Shown here piece by piece: positions 18,947-28,514 of a DNA stretch of 64,000 bases. Below the pieces are notes generated by a model. The model had not been told where the DNA came from. It did no database searches and saw only the letters and a program-made list of their open reading frames with translations. Both the position numbers and the translations under genes were made by a program. Source of the stretch: an uncultured Coriobacteriaceae bacterium (GTDB lineage Bacteria > Actinomycetota > Coriobacteriia > Coriobacteriales > Atopobiaceae); contig CANEFS010000001.1 in the NCBI GenBank assembly GCA_947426865.1, forward strand, positions 1-64,000, in the 5' to 3' direction. Position 1 is the stretch's first letter, and each line of letters starts with the position of its first letter.

Positions 18947-19040
18947 TGACCAAAAGCTAACCAAAAACTGACTAGAACCTAACAAAAAACCAACCAGAAC
19001 CTAACCCACCCGAAACCAACAAACGAAAACAAGACAAGTT
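18947..19040 (+). other. A/C-rich degenerate repeat spacer before fusA
   Basis: The gap between rpsG and fusA consists largely of AACC/CTAAC words (for example AGAACCTAAC twice). It is almost free of T-rich or self-complementary stretches and should stay single-stranded in the mRNA up to the ribosome-binding site AAGGAG. Confidence 0.45.
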
Positions 19041-19057
19041 TCAAGGAGATATAAAAG

Positions 19058-21154
19058 ATGGCTGAGAGCAAATATGCGCTAAAAGACATCAGAAACATCG
19101 GAATCATGGCTCACATTGATGCCGGTAAAACCACCACAACCGAGCGTATTCTTTACTACACCGGAAAGAACCACAAAATCGGTGAGGTCCACGAAGGTGC
19201 GGCCACGATGGACTGGATGGAGCAAGAGCAGGAGCGCGGCGTAACCATTACCTCCGCTGCTACCACGTGCTTTTGGAACGACCACGTCATCCAGATTATC
19301 GACACCCCGGGTCACGTCGACTTTACCTCCGAGGTAGAGCGCTCCCTGCGCGTTCTCGACGGCGCCGTCGCTGTCTTCGACGCGGTCGCAGGCGTCCAAC
19401 CTCAGTCAGAAACCGTTTGGCGCCAAGCCTCCAACTACAACGTCCCGCGCATCGCCTTCATCAACAAGTACGATCGCGTGGGCGCTGACTTCTTAAACGC
19501 CATCGAGACGATGAAAGATCGCTTGGGAGCACCGGCCGTTGCTGCTCAGCTTCCCATGGGTGCCGAGGACAACTTCTGGGGTATCGTCGATCTCGTCACG
19601 ATGGAGGCCTGGGACTTCAAAGAGGATGACAAGGGCATGATTTACCCCGAGAAAATGGATGCCATCCCCGACGAGTTCACGTCCCTTGCAGACGAGAAGC
19701 GCGCAGAGCTCTTGGAAGCTGCCGCCGACGCCTCCGACGAGCTCATGGAACTCGTGCTTGAGGACAAGGACGTCCCCACCGACGTTTTGAAAGAGGCCAT
19801 CCGCAAGGCCACGATTTCAAACACGCTGAACCCCGTTTTCGTCGGTTCCGCTTATAAAAACAAGGGAATCCAGGAGCTTCTCGACGCCGTCGTCGACTAC
19901 CTGCCTTCTCCTTTGGACATTCCGCCCGTTGAGGGCTTCAACCCCAAAAATGACGAGACCGAGACGCGCAAGGCTTCTAACGACGAGCCCTTCTCGGCAC
20001 TTGCCTTCAAAATTATGACCGACCCCTACGTCGGTAAGCTGACCTACATCCGTGTGTATTCAGGTAAAGCCGAGAAAGGCTCCTACGTTTATAACTCGGT
20101 GAAGGGCGACAAAGAGCGCCTGGGCCGCATCCTTGAGATGAACGCGAACGACCGCGTGGACCGCGAGTCCTGCTCGACCGCCGACATCGTTGCGGTGGTT
20201 GGTCTGAAGGACACGACGACCGGTGACACCCTCTGCGACCAGGCACATCCCATCGTTTTGGAAGCCATCGACTTCCCCGATCCTGTTATCGACGTTGCCG
20301 TCGAGCCTAAAGATAAAGCGAACCAGGAGAAGATGAGCGTGGGTCTTGCCAAGCTTGCTGAAGAAGACCCGACCTTCCAAGTCCACACCGACCATGAGAC
20401 CGGCCAGACCATCATCGCCGGCATGGGCGAGCTCCACCTTGAAATCATTGTCGACCGTCTGCGCCGCGAATTCAAAGTTGAGTGCTCCGTAGGTAAACCG
20501 CAGGTTGCTTACCGCGAAACTGCTGGTAAAGCCGTCCAACACGTGGAAGGCAAGTTCATCCGTCAGTCCGGTGGACGCGGTCAGTACGGCCACGCCGTTA
20601 TCGACCTTGAGCCTCGCGAGCCCGGTGAGGGCTACGAGTTCGTCAACAACATCGTCGGCGGTGTTATTCCTAAAGAATACATTCCTTCGGTTGACAAGGG
20701 CATCCAAGAGGCCCTCCAGTCCGGCGTTGTCGCAGGCTACCCCGTCGTTGACGTTAAGGTAACGCTGAACGACGGTTCCTACCACGAAGTCGACTCATCC
20801 GAGGCGGCCTTCAAGATTGCCGGTTCTATGGCGGTCAAAGAGGCCCTTAAGCAGTCGAACCCCGTTCTTCTCGAGCCCATCGAAGACGTCGAAGTCGAGA
20901 CACCCGAAGAGTACATGGGTGATGTTATGGGCAACCTTTCAAGCCGCAGAGGAAAGATTGAGGGCATGGAAGACCGCAGAAATGCCAAGGTCATTCGCGC
21001 GAAAGTGCCTCTGGGTGAGATGTTTGGTTACGCGACCGACCTTCGTTCTCAGACGCAGGGCCGTGCCTCCTACACGATGCAGTTTGGTGAGTATGAGCCG
21101 GTGCCTAAGGCGGTCTCGGAAGAGATTGTTACGAAGGCAGGCGGAAACGCGTAA
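19058..21154 (+). CDS. fusA: Elongation factor G
   Basis: GTPase that drives ribosomal translocation, 698 residues, standard length. GTP-binding motifs [23 protein letters not shown] and NKYDR are present, followed by domains II-V ending with the usual [16 protein letters not shown] after AAGGAGAT (19041-19048). The EF-Tu gene that commonly follows fusA is absent; rpsJ comes next after 121 bp. Confidence 0.97.
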   Translation: MAESKYALKDIRNIGIMAHIDAGKTTTTERILYYTGKNHKIGEVHEGAATMDWMEQEQERGVTITSAATTCFWNDHVIQIIDTPGHVDFTSEVERSLRVLDGAVAVFDAVAGVQPQSETVWRQASNYNVPRIAFINKYDRVGADFLNAIETMKDRLGAPAVAAQLPMGAEDNFWGIVDLVTMEAWDFKEDDKGMIYPEKMDAIPDEFTSLADEKRAELLEAAADASDELMELVLEDKDVPTDVLKEAIRKATISNTLNPVFVGSAYKNKGIQELLDAVVDYLPSPLDIPPVEGFNPKNDETETRKASNDEPFSALAFKIMTDPYVGKLTYIRVYSGKAEKGSYVYNSVKGDKERLGRILEMNANDRVDRESCSTADIVAVVGLKDTTTGDTLCDQAHPIVLEAIDFPDPVIDVAVEPKDKANQEKMSVGLAKLAEEDPTFQVHTDHETGQTIIAGMGELHLEIIVDRLRREFKVECSVGKPQVAYRETAGKAVQHVEGKFIRQSGGRGQYGHAVIDLEPREPGEGYEFVNNIVGGVIPKEYIPSVDKGIQEALQSGVVAGYPVVDVKVTLNDGSYHEVDSSEAAFKIAGSMAVKEALKQSNPVLLEPIEDVEVETPEEYMGDVMGNLSSRRGKIEGMEDRRNAKVIRAKVPLGEMFGYATDLRSQTQGRASYTMQFGEYEPVPKAVSEEIVTKAGGNA

Positions 21155-21275
21155 GGCTTCGGGTCGAGAAACGCGAGCTCGCGGCCCACGCGCTTTAGAT
21201 GGACGACGAGCTCAAGACAGACCGCACAATATAAACGAAATGAGCATTACAAAATAAGAATTGAAGGGATATAAG

Positions 21276-21584
21276 TTGGCTAGTCAAAAAATTAGAATTC
21301 GTTTAAAGGGATTCGATCACGAAATCGTCGATAAATCCTCTGCGCAAATCGTTGCCACCGCGCAACAGACCGGAGCAAAGGTCTCCGGCCCTATCCCTCT
21401 GCCGACCGAGCGCAATCGCTACTGCGTTATCCGCTCACCGCACAAGGATAAGGATTCTCGCGAGGAGTTCGAGATGCGCACGCACAAGCGCCTTATTGAC
21501 ATCTTGAATCCGTCCTCGACCACGGTCGATCAGCTGATGCATCTGAACCTTCCTGCGGGTGTGGATATTGAAATCAAGCTCTAA
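21276..21584 (+). CDS. rpsJ: 30S ribosomal protein S10
   Basis: Small-subunit protein and NusB partner in antitermination, 102 residues, normal length (begins [16 protein letters not shown]). The TTG at 21276 is preferred over an in-frame TTG at 21261 because GAAGGGAT (21263-21270) lies at the right distance. Normally S10 heads the operon rpsJ-rplC-rplD and so on; here a strong terminator follows and then adhE, so it is separated from those partners. Confidence 0.95.
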   Translation: MASQKIRIRLKGFDHEIVDKSSAQIVATAQQTGAKVSGPIPLPTERNRYCVIRSPHKDKDSREEFEMRTHKRLIDILNPSSTTVDQLMHLNLPAGVDIEIKL

Positions 21585-21702
21585 TCTGCTGTATAACGAG
21601 AAACCAAGGTTTTGCGAAATAAAAGTTTCGAGAAACCTGTTGAAAAAGGAGCGACGTTCCTAAAAGCAGAGGGCAATTTCGGCCCCTTTTTGTAGTACCA
21701 TA

Positions 21703-21751
21703 GTGCCTGCAAGAATTTGGTTTTTTAACCGAACTTGCAGGCACTTTTTTT
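21703..21751 (+). terminator. Strong terminator after rpsJ
   Basis: GTGCCTGCAAG (21703-21713) pairs perfectly with CTTGCAGGCAC (21734-21744), followed by a run of eight T residues. It closes the str operon. Confidence 0.9.
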
Positions 21752-21814
21752 CCTGCAATCTCAGCTCGCCAAATCTTGCGCATAGTATTCATTCGTTTTT
21801 ATGGAGGTTGCCAC

Positions 21815-24589
21815 ATGGCAAAAAAGACCGCAAAGAAAGCGCCTGCTAAAGCAGCAAAAAAGGCCGTTTCTAAGAAAGACGTCAAAAAAGACGCGAAGAA
21901 GGCCAGCGCTAAAAACGTAAGCGCCAATCTCACGAAGACTGCGCCTGCCGCCAAGGCCCCCAAGCTCAAAGAGTTTTCGGACGCTCCCATCAACTCGCTG
22001 GAGAGCTTGAAGACAGCCATCGCAGAGATGCGCAAAGCCGACGCCGAGTTCGCCACCTTTAACCAGGCGCAAGTCGACAAAATCTTCTACGAGGCGGCTA
22101 TGGCTGCCAACAAAGCTCGTATTCCTCTTGCTCAGCAAGCCGTCAAAGAGACGGGCATGGGAATCGTGGAGGACAAGGTTATCAAGAACCACTACGCCTC
22201 CGAATACATCTACAACGCCTACAAAAACACGAAGACCGCAGGTGTTATCGAGGAAGACATCGCCGGTGGCTACAAAGTCGTTGCCGAGCCCGTGGGTGTC
22301 GTTGCAGCCGTTATTCCTACGACCAACCCCACCTCGACCGCCATCTTCAAATGTCTTCTCGCCTTGAAGACGAGAAACGCCATTATCATCTCTCCGCATC
22401 CGCGCGCCAAAGAGTGCACGATTGAGGCGGCTCGTATCGTTCGCGATGCTGCCGAGAAGGCAGGAGCGCCCAAGGGACTTATCCGCTGGATTGACGAGCC
22501 CTCCCTTGAGCTCACAAACGAGCTCATGCGCACCGCCGACATCATTTTGGCAACCGGCGGCCCTGGCATGGTGAAGGCTGCGTATAGCTCGGGAAAGCCG
22601 GCGCTCGGCGTTGGTCCGGGAAACACCCCTGCCATCATCGACTCCACGGCAGACATCAAACTTGCTGTCATGTCTATTCTGCACTCCAAGACGTTCGATA
22701 ACGGCATGATTTGCGCCTCTGAGCAGTCCGTTATCGTGCTCGACGACATTTACGAGAAGGTCAAAGAAGAGTTCAAGCATCGCGGCGCTTACTTCTTGAA
22801 GCCCGGCGAGCTCAACAAGGTGAGAAAGACTATCATCATCAACGGCGCCTTAAATGCCAAGATCGTCGGCCAGTCGGCCCACGACATCGCCGCGATGGCA
22901 GGCGTTAAGGTTCCGGAAAAGACGAAAGTTCTTATCGGCGAGGTCGAAAGCGTCGACCCCAAAGAGGAATTCGCCCATGAGAAGCTGAGCCCCGTTCTTG
23001 CCATGTATCACGCAAAGGATTTTGACGACGCCGTTTCCAAGGCAGAGCGCCTTATCGCCGACGGCGGCTACGGCCACACGAGCTCACTTTACATTGACGC
23101 TAAAAACGAGACGGAGAAACTGGCCAAGCACGCCGCTGCCATGAAGACCGCTCGTATCCTTATCAATACGCCAAGCTCACAAGGTGGTATCGGAGACCTT
23201 TACAACTTCCGTTTGAAACCCTCTCTCACGCTGGGTTGTGGTACCTGGGGTGGAAACTCGGTTTCTGAAAACGTTGGGGTCAAGCACCTCATTAACACGA
23301 AAGTTGTTGCAGAAAGGCAAACGAATATGCTTTGGATGAGACTACCGGAAAAGATTTATTTCAAGCGCGGCTGCATGCCAGGGGCCATTGACGAGCTCAA
23401 AGACATGGGCAAAAAGCGCGTCTTTATCGTGACCGACCAGTTCCTCTACAAAAACGGTTACACCAAGCCCATCGAGGACAAGCTGGATTCTTTGGGGATT
23501 GTCCACTCTGCCTTCTGGGATGTCGCCCCTGATCCTACCCTGCAATGCGCAGAGGAGGGCGTGAAGCAGATTCGCGCTTTCGAGCCTGACTGCATCATCG
23601 CGATGGGTGGCGGCTCTGCGATGGATGCGGCCAAGATCATGTGGGTCATGTACGAGCACCCTGATGTCCAGTTCGAGGACATGGCCATGGACTTCATGGA
23701 CATCAGAAAACGTGTCTACAAGTTCCCCGAGATGGGCAAGAAAGCCTATTTCGTTGCCGTCCCCACCTCTTCGGGAACCGGCTCTGAGGTGACACCTTTC
23801 GCCATCATCACCGATGCCTCCACCGGTGTTAAGTGGCCGCTTGCAGACTACGAATTGCTGCCCAACATGGCCATCGTCGACGTCGACAACATGATGAACC
23901 AGCCCAAGGGCCTCACGAGCGCCTCCGGCGTTGACGTTTTAACGCACGCCCTCGAGTCGCTCGTCTCCATCATGGCCTCCGACTACACGAAGCCCTACTC
24001 GCTCCAAGCCATCAAGCTCGTCTTCGACTACCTGCCCCGCGCCTACAAAAACGGTGCCGAGGACCCCGAGGCTCGAGAGCACATGGCAAACGCCTCTTGC
24101 ATGGCAGGCGTGGCCTTCGCCAATGCTTTTCTCGGCGTGAACCACTCCATGGCCCACAAGCTAGGAGCTTTCCACCACCTGCCCCACGGTGTCGCAAACG
24201 CCATCATCTTGACCCGCATCATGCGCTACAACGCGGTCGATGTGCCGGTGAAGATGGGGACGTTCCCGCAGTACGCCTACCCCGAGGCTAAGGAGCGCTA
24301 CGTTGAGGCCGGCAAATACGTGGGTATTACCGGCAAAAACGACGACGAAATTTTCGAGAAGTTTCTGAAGGCGATTGATAAGCTCAACGCTGAAGTTGGC
24401 ATCAAGCCCACCATCAAGGACTACGACGTGGATGAGAAGTACTTCTTGGATACGCTCGACGAGATGACCGAGCAGGCCTTTAACGACCAGTGCACCGGAG
24501 CCAACCCTCGCTATCCTTTGATGGAAGAGATTAAACAGCTCTACCTGGACGCTTACTACGGTCGTAAGCCTAACGATTACGCGGAGTAG
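21815..24589 (+). CDS. adhE: Bifunctional acetaldehyde-CoA/alcohol dehydrogenase
   Basis: Reduces acetyl-CoA to acetaldehyde and then ethanol using NADH; forms spirosomes in other bacteria. 924 residues. After the extension, residues about 55-480 form the aldehyde dehydrogenase half (PTTNPTSTAIFK; catalytic Cys300 in NGMICASEQS) and the rest is the iron-dependent alcohol dehydrogenase half (GGGSAMDAAKIMW, HSMAHKLGAFHHLPHG). The first 50 residues are an unusual histone-like Lys/Ala extension (AKKTAKKAPAKAAKKA). ATG at 21815 has ATGGAGG (21801-21807) at good spacing. No partner genes; the upstream terminator makes it its own unit. Confidence 0.96.
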   Translation: MAKKTAKKAPAKAAKKAVSKKDVKKDAKKASAKNVSANLTKTAPAAKAPKLKEFSDAPINSLESLKTAIAEMRKADAEFATFNQAQVDKIFYEAAMAANKARIPLAQQAVKETGMGIVEDKVIKNHYASEYIYNAYKNTKTAGVIEEDIAGGYKVVAEPVGVVAAVIPTTNPTSTAIFKCLLALKTRNAIIISPHPRAKECTIEAARIVRDAAEKAGAPKGLIRWIDEPSLELTNELMRTADIILATGGPGMVKAAYSSGKPALGVGPGNTPAIIDSTADIKLAVMSILHSKTFDNGMICASEQSVIVLDDIYEKVKEEFKHRGAYFLKPGELNKVRKTIIINGALNAKIVGQSAHDIAAMAGVKVPEKTKVLIGEVESVDPKEEFAHEKLSPVLAMYHAKDFDDAVSKAERLIADGGYGHTSSLYIDAKNETEKLAKHAAAMKTARILINTPSSQGGIGDLYNFRLKPSLTLGCGTWGGNSVSENVGVKHLINTKVVAERQTNMLWMRLPEKIYFKRGCMPGAIDELKDMGKKRVFIVTDQFLYKNGYTKPIEDKLDSLGIVHSAFWDVAPDPTLQCAEEGVKQIRAFEPDCIIAMGGGSAMDAAKIMWVMYEHPDVQFEDMAMDFMDIRKRVYKFPEMGKKAYFVAVPTSSGTGSEVTPFAIITDASTGVKWPLADYELLPNMAIVDVDNMMNQPKGLTSASGVDVLTHALESLVSIMASDYTKPYSLQAIKLVFDYLPRAYKNGAEDPEAREHMANASCMAGVAFANAFLGVNHSMAHKLGAFHHLPHGVANAIILTRIMRYNAVDVPVKMGTFPQYAYPEAKERYVEAGKYVGITGKNDDEIFEKFLKAIDKLNAEVGIKPTIKDYDVDEKYFLDTLDEMTEQAFNDQCTGANPRYPLMEEIKQLYLDAYYGRKPNDYAE

Positions 24590-24696
24590 AAGCCGGTTTG
24601 GCGAAGCAAGGCTGAACAAGGTTGCCCAATCGCGAAGAACTGGATAGGCAGAGAGCCAAGAAACTCACGAATCCGCGAAAAGATTGAGGAGTAAAC

Positions 24697-25440
24697 ATGG
24701 AGAAAATCCTGGAACGCAAGAACAAAGTCGTTTACAAAGACGGCGACAAAATCATCAAGGTTTTCAATTCGAAGAAGGCCGCCTCGGAGATTTTTAACGA
24801 GGCGTTGAACCTGGCGCGCGCATCAGAGGCTGGCATCAACACGCCTGAGCCCATCTCGGTGGAGAAAAAGGATGGCGCTTGGACTCTTGTCACGAGCTAC
24901 GTGCCGGGCAAAACGATAGAAGAGTTGATGGAAAAGGATCCAAAGAGGCGCGAGAAGTACCTCGACCAGTTCATAGATTTCCAGATTGATATTCACAACC
25001 ACCGTGCGCCCCTTCTGCAGCGCCAAAAGGACAAGTACGCGCGTATGATCAGCTCTCTTACTGAGGATTTGGATGCGACGACGCGCTACGATCTTCAGAT
25101 GCGTCTGAATGGCATGCCCAACAAGCACGATGTATGCCACGGCGATTTCGTTCCTTCCAACGTGATTGTCGGAGACGACGGAAAGCTCTACGCCGTTGAC
25201 TGGGCACATGCCACTCAGGGCTCCGGTAACGGCGATGCTGCCGTTACCTACCTGCAGCTTTCTTTGGAAAACAAAGATCTAGCCAACGAATATATCGAGA
25301 AATATTGCGAGAAGACCGACACCGCCTTGCAGGTTGTGCGTAACTGGACCTCGATCGTGGCCGCAGCTGAACTTGCGCGCCACCACAAAGAGAATCGCAA
25401 ATTCTTGCTTTCCTGGATAGAAATTGCCGATTATCTGTAA
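24697..25440 (+). CDS. Aminoglycoside/choline-kinase-like phosphotransferase
   Basis: Small-molecule kinase of the APH/choline kinase fold, 247 residues. The catalytic loop HGDFVPSN gives His148, Asp150 and Asn155, and the metal-binding Asp168 is in AVDWAHA. The N-lobe has KIIKVF with the likely ATP-binding lysine. The natural substrate is unknown; sugar or choline kinases of LPS/teichoic-acid pathways are closer in character than antibiotic-resistance enzymes. ATG after GAGGAG (24686-24691), 107 bp after adhE. A lipoprotein frame begins within its last codons. Confidence 0.8.
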   Translation: MEKILERKNKVVYKDGDKIIKVFNSKKAASEIFNEALNLARASEAGINTPEPISVEKKDGAWTLVTSYVPGKTIEELMEKDPKRREKYLDQFIDFQIDIHNHRAPLLQRQKDKYARMISSLTEDLDATTRYDLQMRLNGMPNKHDVCHGDFVPSNVIVGDDGKLYAVDWAHATQGSGNGDAAVTYLQLSLENKDLANEYIEKYCEKTDTALQVVRNWTSIVAAAELARHHKENRKFLLSWIEIADYL

Positions 25441-26059
25441 ACAATTGCCGCGGGGTGCTCGGCGCTCTGCAGCTTCGCGCTTTCTCTCTCTCGTCGCGGC
25501 CGCGCTGCTTCTCGTCTGCGGCCTTGGCGCCGCCGCTGCGCTTTCGGCCTGTCAGGCGGACGAGACCACGGTTGTCTCGAAAAAGGTGGAAAGCGCGATT
25601 TCTGCTTTCAAGAATTCTTCCTCTGCTGAGGAAAGCGCGCTTATTGCCGACAATCAAAATCCCTTCCTGGGCTTTGGTGTCTCGGAGCAGGAGGCTGCCT
25701 CTTCGCTTTTGAAGAATTTCAGCTACGAGCTGGGAGATGTTGCGATTGACGGGGACGCGGCGAGCGTGACGGTGCACGCCACCAACGCCGATATCACCTC
25801 CGTCATGCAGAACGTGACGCAGCAGACGCTGGGGGATGCCATCACCACCAAAGCGCAGGAGTCCAATGCGGCCGAGATTCAAAGCATGCTCTCCAAAAAC
25901 ATTTTGGACGCGATGGCCGCAGATGATGCCCAGACGGTCTCCCAAGATATCGTCGTGAATTTCGTGCGCGACGGCGAGAGTTGGGACTTTTCCGACCCCT
26001 CGCAGATTTTGCAAGTCCTTTTTGCAGGACACGGCGAAGCTTTAAATCAAACAAGCTAA
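25424..26059 (+). CDS. Putative lipoprotein
   Basis: 211-residue protein with an Arg-rich start, a hydrophobic segment (LSLVAAALLLVCGLGAAAA) and the lipobox ALSAC, so it is probably anchored outside the membrane. The mature part is acidic and has an alternating helical pattern with ASVTVHATNADI; no family recognised with certainty. The frame starts at a TTG (25424), overlapping the kinase stop by 17 bp with GGATAG before it; a second TTG at 25445 is also possible. nagA starts 14 bp after its stop, so all three may form one unit. Confidence 0.65.
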   Translation: MPIICKQLPRGARRSAASRFLSLVAAALLLVCGLGAAAALSACQADETTVVSKKVESAISAFKNSSSAEESALIADNQNPFLGFGVSEQEAASSLLKNFSYELGDVAIDGDAASVTVHATNADITSVMQNVTQQTLGDAITTKAQESNAAEIQSMLSKNILDAMAADDAQTVSQDIVVNFVRDGESWDFSDPSQILQVLFAGHGEALNQTS

Positions 26060-26073
26060 AAGTGAGGTTTATT

Positions 26074-27273
26074 GTGGGAAAAAGCGCAGAAAAAAGAGCG
26101 ATTAAAGCGAAGAAGTTCCTTTTGCAGGAAGGCTTTCAAGAGGGCGGTTACCTCCTTGTTGAGGACGGCACGTTCCAAGGCTGGAGCCCAGAGGCTCCCC
26201 GTGAAGACTATGAGCTTTTCGCGTTTGAAGACGCAATTATCGCTCCTGGCCTTGTCGATACGCACATTCATGGGCGCGTGGGCTCGGATGTGATGGATGC
26301 GACCCCAGAGGCGCTCGTCGCGATTTGCGCCGACCTGCCTAAGTACGGCGTCACAAGTTGGCTTGCGACCACCCTCACCGAAACCACCGAGGACCTGACG
26401 GAGGCCTGTGCGGCTGTGGCTGCCTATCAAGAAATCCAAGAGGAGAAGGCGGCGGCAGGCGAGCTCAAAGAAGCCCAGATAGAAGGCATTTTCCTGGAAG
26501 GTCCCTTCTTTACCGAGAAACACAAGGGCGCGCAAAACCCCGCGTTTCTTTGCCCGCCGGACTTCTCGAAATTGAAAACGTGGCAGGAGGCTGCCAAGGG
26601 TGCGGTCAAGAAAATCGCCATCGCGCCAGAGTATGAAGAGGCGCCCGCCTTCACGCAAAAAGCTGTGAACGAGGGTGTTGTGGTGGGACTCGCCCACACT
26701 GACGCTACAGCTGAAGAAGCGCTTGCTTGCATTGATGCGGGAGCGAGCGAGTTCATCCACACCTTTAACGGTATGAGTGGTGTGCACCATCGCCGTCCGG
26801 GAGTTGCGGCTGCGGCCCTTCTAACCGCCGACAAAACCTACTCCGAGCTCATCCTGGACGGTAACCACGTGCACCCGCTTGCGGCAGAGATTGTCATGAA
26901 TGCCAAGGGACGCGCCCACTGTGTCCTTATCAGCGACTGCATTCGCGCAGGTGGACTGCCTGATGGCCCCTCTAAGCTGGGAGAGCTCGACCTGATTGTG
27001 AAAAATGGAGAGGCGCGTCTTGTGGAGGGTGGCTCTTTGGCAGGCTCGACGATAGGACTTATCAAAGCCGTGCAAAACGTGGTCGCGTGGGGGATTGCAA
27101 CGCCTGAGGAGGCGCTCAATATGGGAAGCGCAAACGCTGCTTTGGCGAATAACCTCGATACCGTTTGCGGCACCATTGCTCCCGGTCAAAAGGCCAATTT
27201 CCTCGTTTTGAGCGACGATTTAGATCTGGAAAAGACCTTTATTGCCGGCCAGGAGGTGTACTCGAAGAACTAA
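26074..27273 (+). CDS. nagA: N-acetylglucosamine-6-phosphate deacetylase
   Basis: Removes acetate from GlcNAc-6-phosphate during amino-sugar recycling or use, giving GlcN-6-phosphate. 399 residues, amidohydrolase fold: metal ligands in DTHIHGR, EGPFF, LAHTDA and HTFNGM, and the catalytic Asp in ISDCIRAGG. The GTG at 26074 is chosen because GTGAGG (26062-26067) lies just upstream; the frame remains open farther 5'. No nagB or PTS gene is nearby. Confidence 0.93.
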   Translation: MGKSAEKRAIKAKKFLLQEGFQEGGYLLVEDGTFQGWSPEAPREDYELFAFEDAIIAPGLVDTHIHGRVGSDVMDATPEALVAICADLPKYGVTSWLATTLTETTEDLTEACAAVAAYQEIQEEKAAAGELKEAQIEGIFLEGPFFTEKHKGAQNPAFLCPPDFSKLKTWQEAAKGAVKKIAIAPEYEEAPAFTQKAVNEGVVVGLAHTDATAEEALACIDAGASEFIHTFNGMSGVHHRRPGVAAAALLTADKTYSELILDGNHVHPLAAEIVMNAKGRAHCVLISDCIRAGGLPDGPSKLGELDLIVKNGEARLVEGGSLAGSTIGLIKAVQNVVAWGIATPEEALNMGSANAALANNLDTVCGTIAPGQKANFLVLSDDLDLEKTFIAGQEVYSKN

Positions 27274-27411
27274 GCGCAGGGTGCAGCCCTGCAACGGCTT
27301 AGGGGCCCGGGGGGAAATATTTAGCGAACTGCCGAGAATACTGTGTGTTGCTGGGAAGTTTGCCCTGCCGGAAAGCGAAAGAAAACCAAAAACGAAGCAA
27401 AGGGAGAAGTC

Positions 27412-28491
27412 ATGATTAAAGATAAAGGACAGAAAAGACGAGAGAAAAAAGAAGAGGGGAGAGCGATGGAAGAAAGCCCGAAGGGGACGGCAAAAAAATC
27501 GAGGAAAAAAACGTCGAAAACAACAAGAAAAGCTCCAGCGCAATATGACAAGCGCGAATTCCGCGTCCTTTCCGACTTCGATGAGTGCCCGCTCTCTATT
27601 CTCGAGATTGCTCCAAAGGGTGGCTTCGCCCATCCCGACCGCGTGCGCGCCGTCGTGCAGTTCTCGCACGGCATGCAAGAGCACAAAGAACGCTACGAAG
27701 ACTTCATGGTTTTTCTCGCCCAACACGGCATCGCGAGCATCATCAACGACCATAGAGGTCACGGCGAATCGGTCAAGGTTAAGAAGGATCTGGGTTATTT
27801 TTACGACAAGACCGGCCGCGCCATCGTCGAGGACACACGCCAGGTCCAGATTATGGCCGTCTCAAACTACCCCAACAAGCCGCTCATTTTGTTCGGCCAC
27901 TCGATGGGTTCTCTCGTCGTGCGCTCCTTTATCAAGAAGTACGACCGAGCTCTTTCCGGCCTCATCGTCTGTGGCGCGCCGGCTGCCAACCCGTCGGCTG
28001 GTCTCGGCTATTACCTCGCGCTTTCCTTGGGTAAGATCAAAGGCGAGAAGAAATCGTCGAAATTCTTCGAGAATCTCGTCTTCGCAAAAGCGAACGAAGG
28101 GCTGCCCGGAACGCATCCCTTGCGCTGGCTTTCGGCCAACGAGGAAAATGTGAAGGCCTACGACGAGGACGCTCTGTGCGGTTTCGACTTCAGCTACAAC
28201 GGATACGCAAACCTTCTGGCTCTTCTCAAAAATGCGTATAACGTGGAGAATTGGGAGATGGGAAATGAAGACCTGCCCATTCTTTTTATCGCCGGCGAGG
28301 AGGACCCTATCGTTTGCGGACGCAAGAAGTGGGAGGATGCACAGGAGTTTTTGCGAGCGCGCGGCTACAAAAACGTCTCGGGGAAGATGTTTTCCGGCAT
28401 GCGTCATGAAATATTGAACGAAGAGAAAAACGAGGTCGTCTACGAGGATATTCTCGCTTTTATCGAGGACGTCATCAAGACGCAACAATAA
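27412..28491 (+). CDS. Alpha/beta hydrolase, monoacylglycerol lipase/lysophospholipase-like
   Basis: Serine hydrolase of the Hydrolase_4 group, 359 residues. Motifs: oxyanion strand VQFSHGMQEHKERY, HRGHGES, nucleophile Ser164 in GHSMGS, acid in EEDPIV and His in MRHEIL. The likely substrates are monoacylglycerols or lysophospholipids. The first 45 residues are a Lys/Arg-rich extension (KKSRKKTSKTTRK). Two starts have ribosome sites: ATG 27412 (AGGGAG) and ATG 27466 (GGGGAG). It ends 23 bp before hisS. Confidence 0.88.
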   Translation: MIKDKGQKRREKKEEGRAMEESPKGTAKKSRKKTSKTTRKAPAQYDKREFRVLSDFDECPLSILEIAPKGGFAHPDRVRAVVQFSHGMQEHKERYEDFMVFLAQHGIASIINDHRGHGESVKVKKDLGYFYDKTGRAIVEDTRQVQIMAVSNYPNKPLILFGHSMGSLVVRSFIKKYDRALSGLIVCGAPAANPSAGLGYYLALSLGKIKGEKKSSKFFENLVFAKANEGLPGTHPLRWLSANEENVKAYDEDALCGFDFSYNGYANLLALLKNAYNVENWEMGNEDLPILFIAGEEDPIVCGRKKWEDAQEFLRARGYKNVSGKMFSGMRHEILNEEKNEVVYEDILAFIEDVIKTQQ

Positions 28492-28514
28492 AAACTGAAC
28501 AACAGGGCACACAT

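Noticed and set aside
17937-18953. Minus-strand open frame of 338 codons across rpsL and rpsG
   Set aside because: Antisense to two ribosomal protein genes; amino-acid composition is that of a shadow frame.
21761-22780. Minus-strand open frame of 339 codons over the start of adhE
   Set aside because: Overlaps adhE fully and shows no family motif.
24697-25440. Antibiotic-resistance aminoglycoside phosphotransferase
   Set aside because: Only the general kinase-fold motifs match; context and sequence do not support a resistance role.
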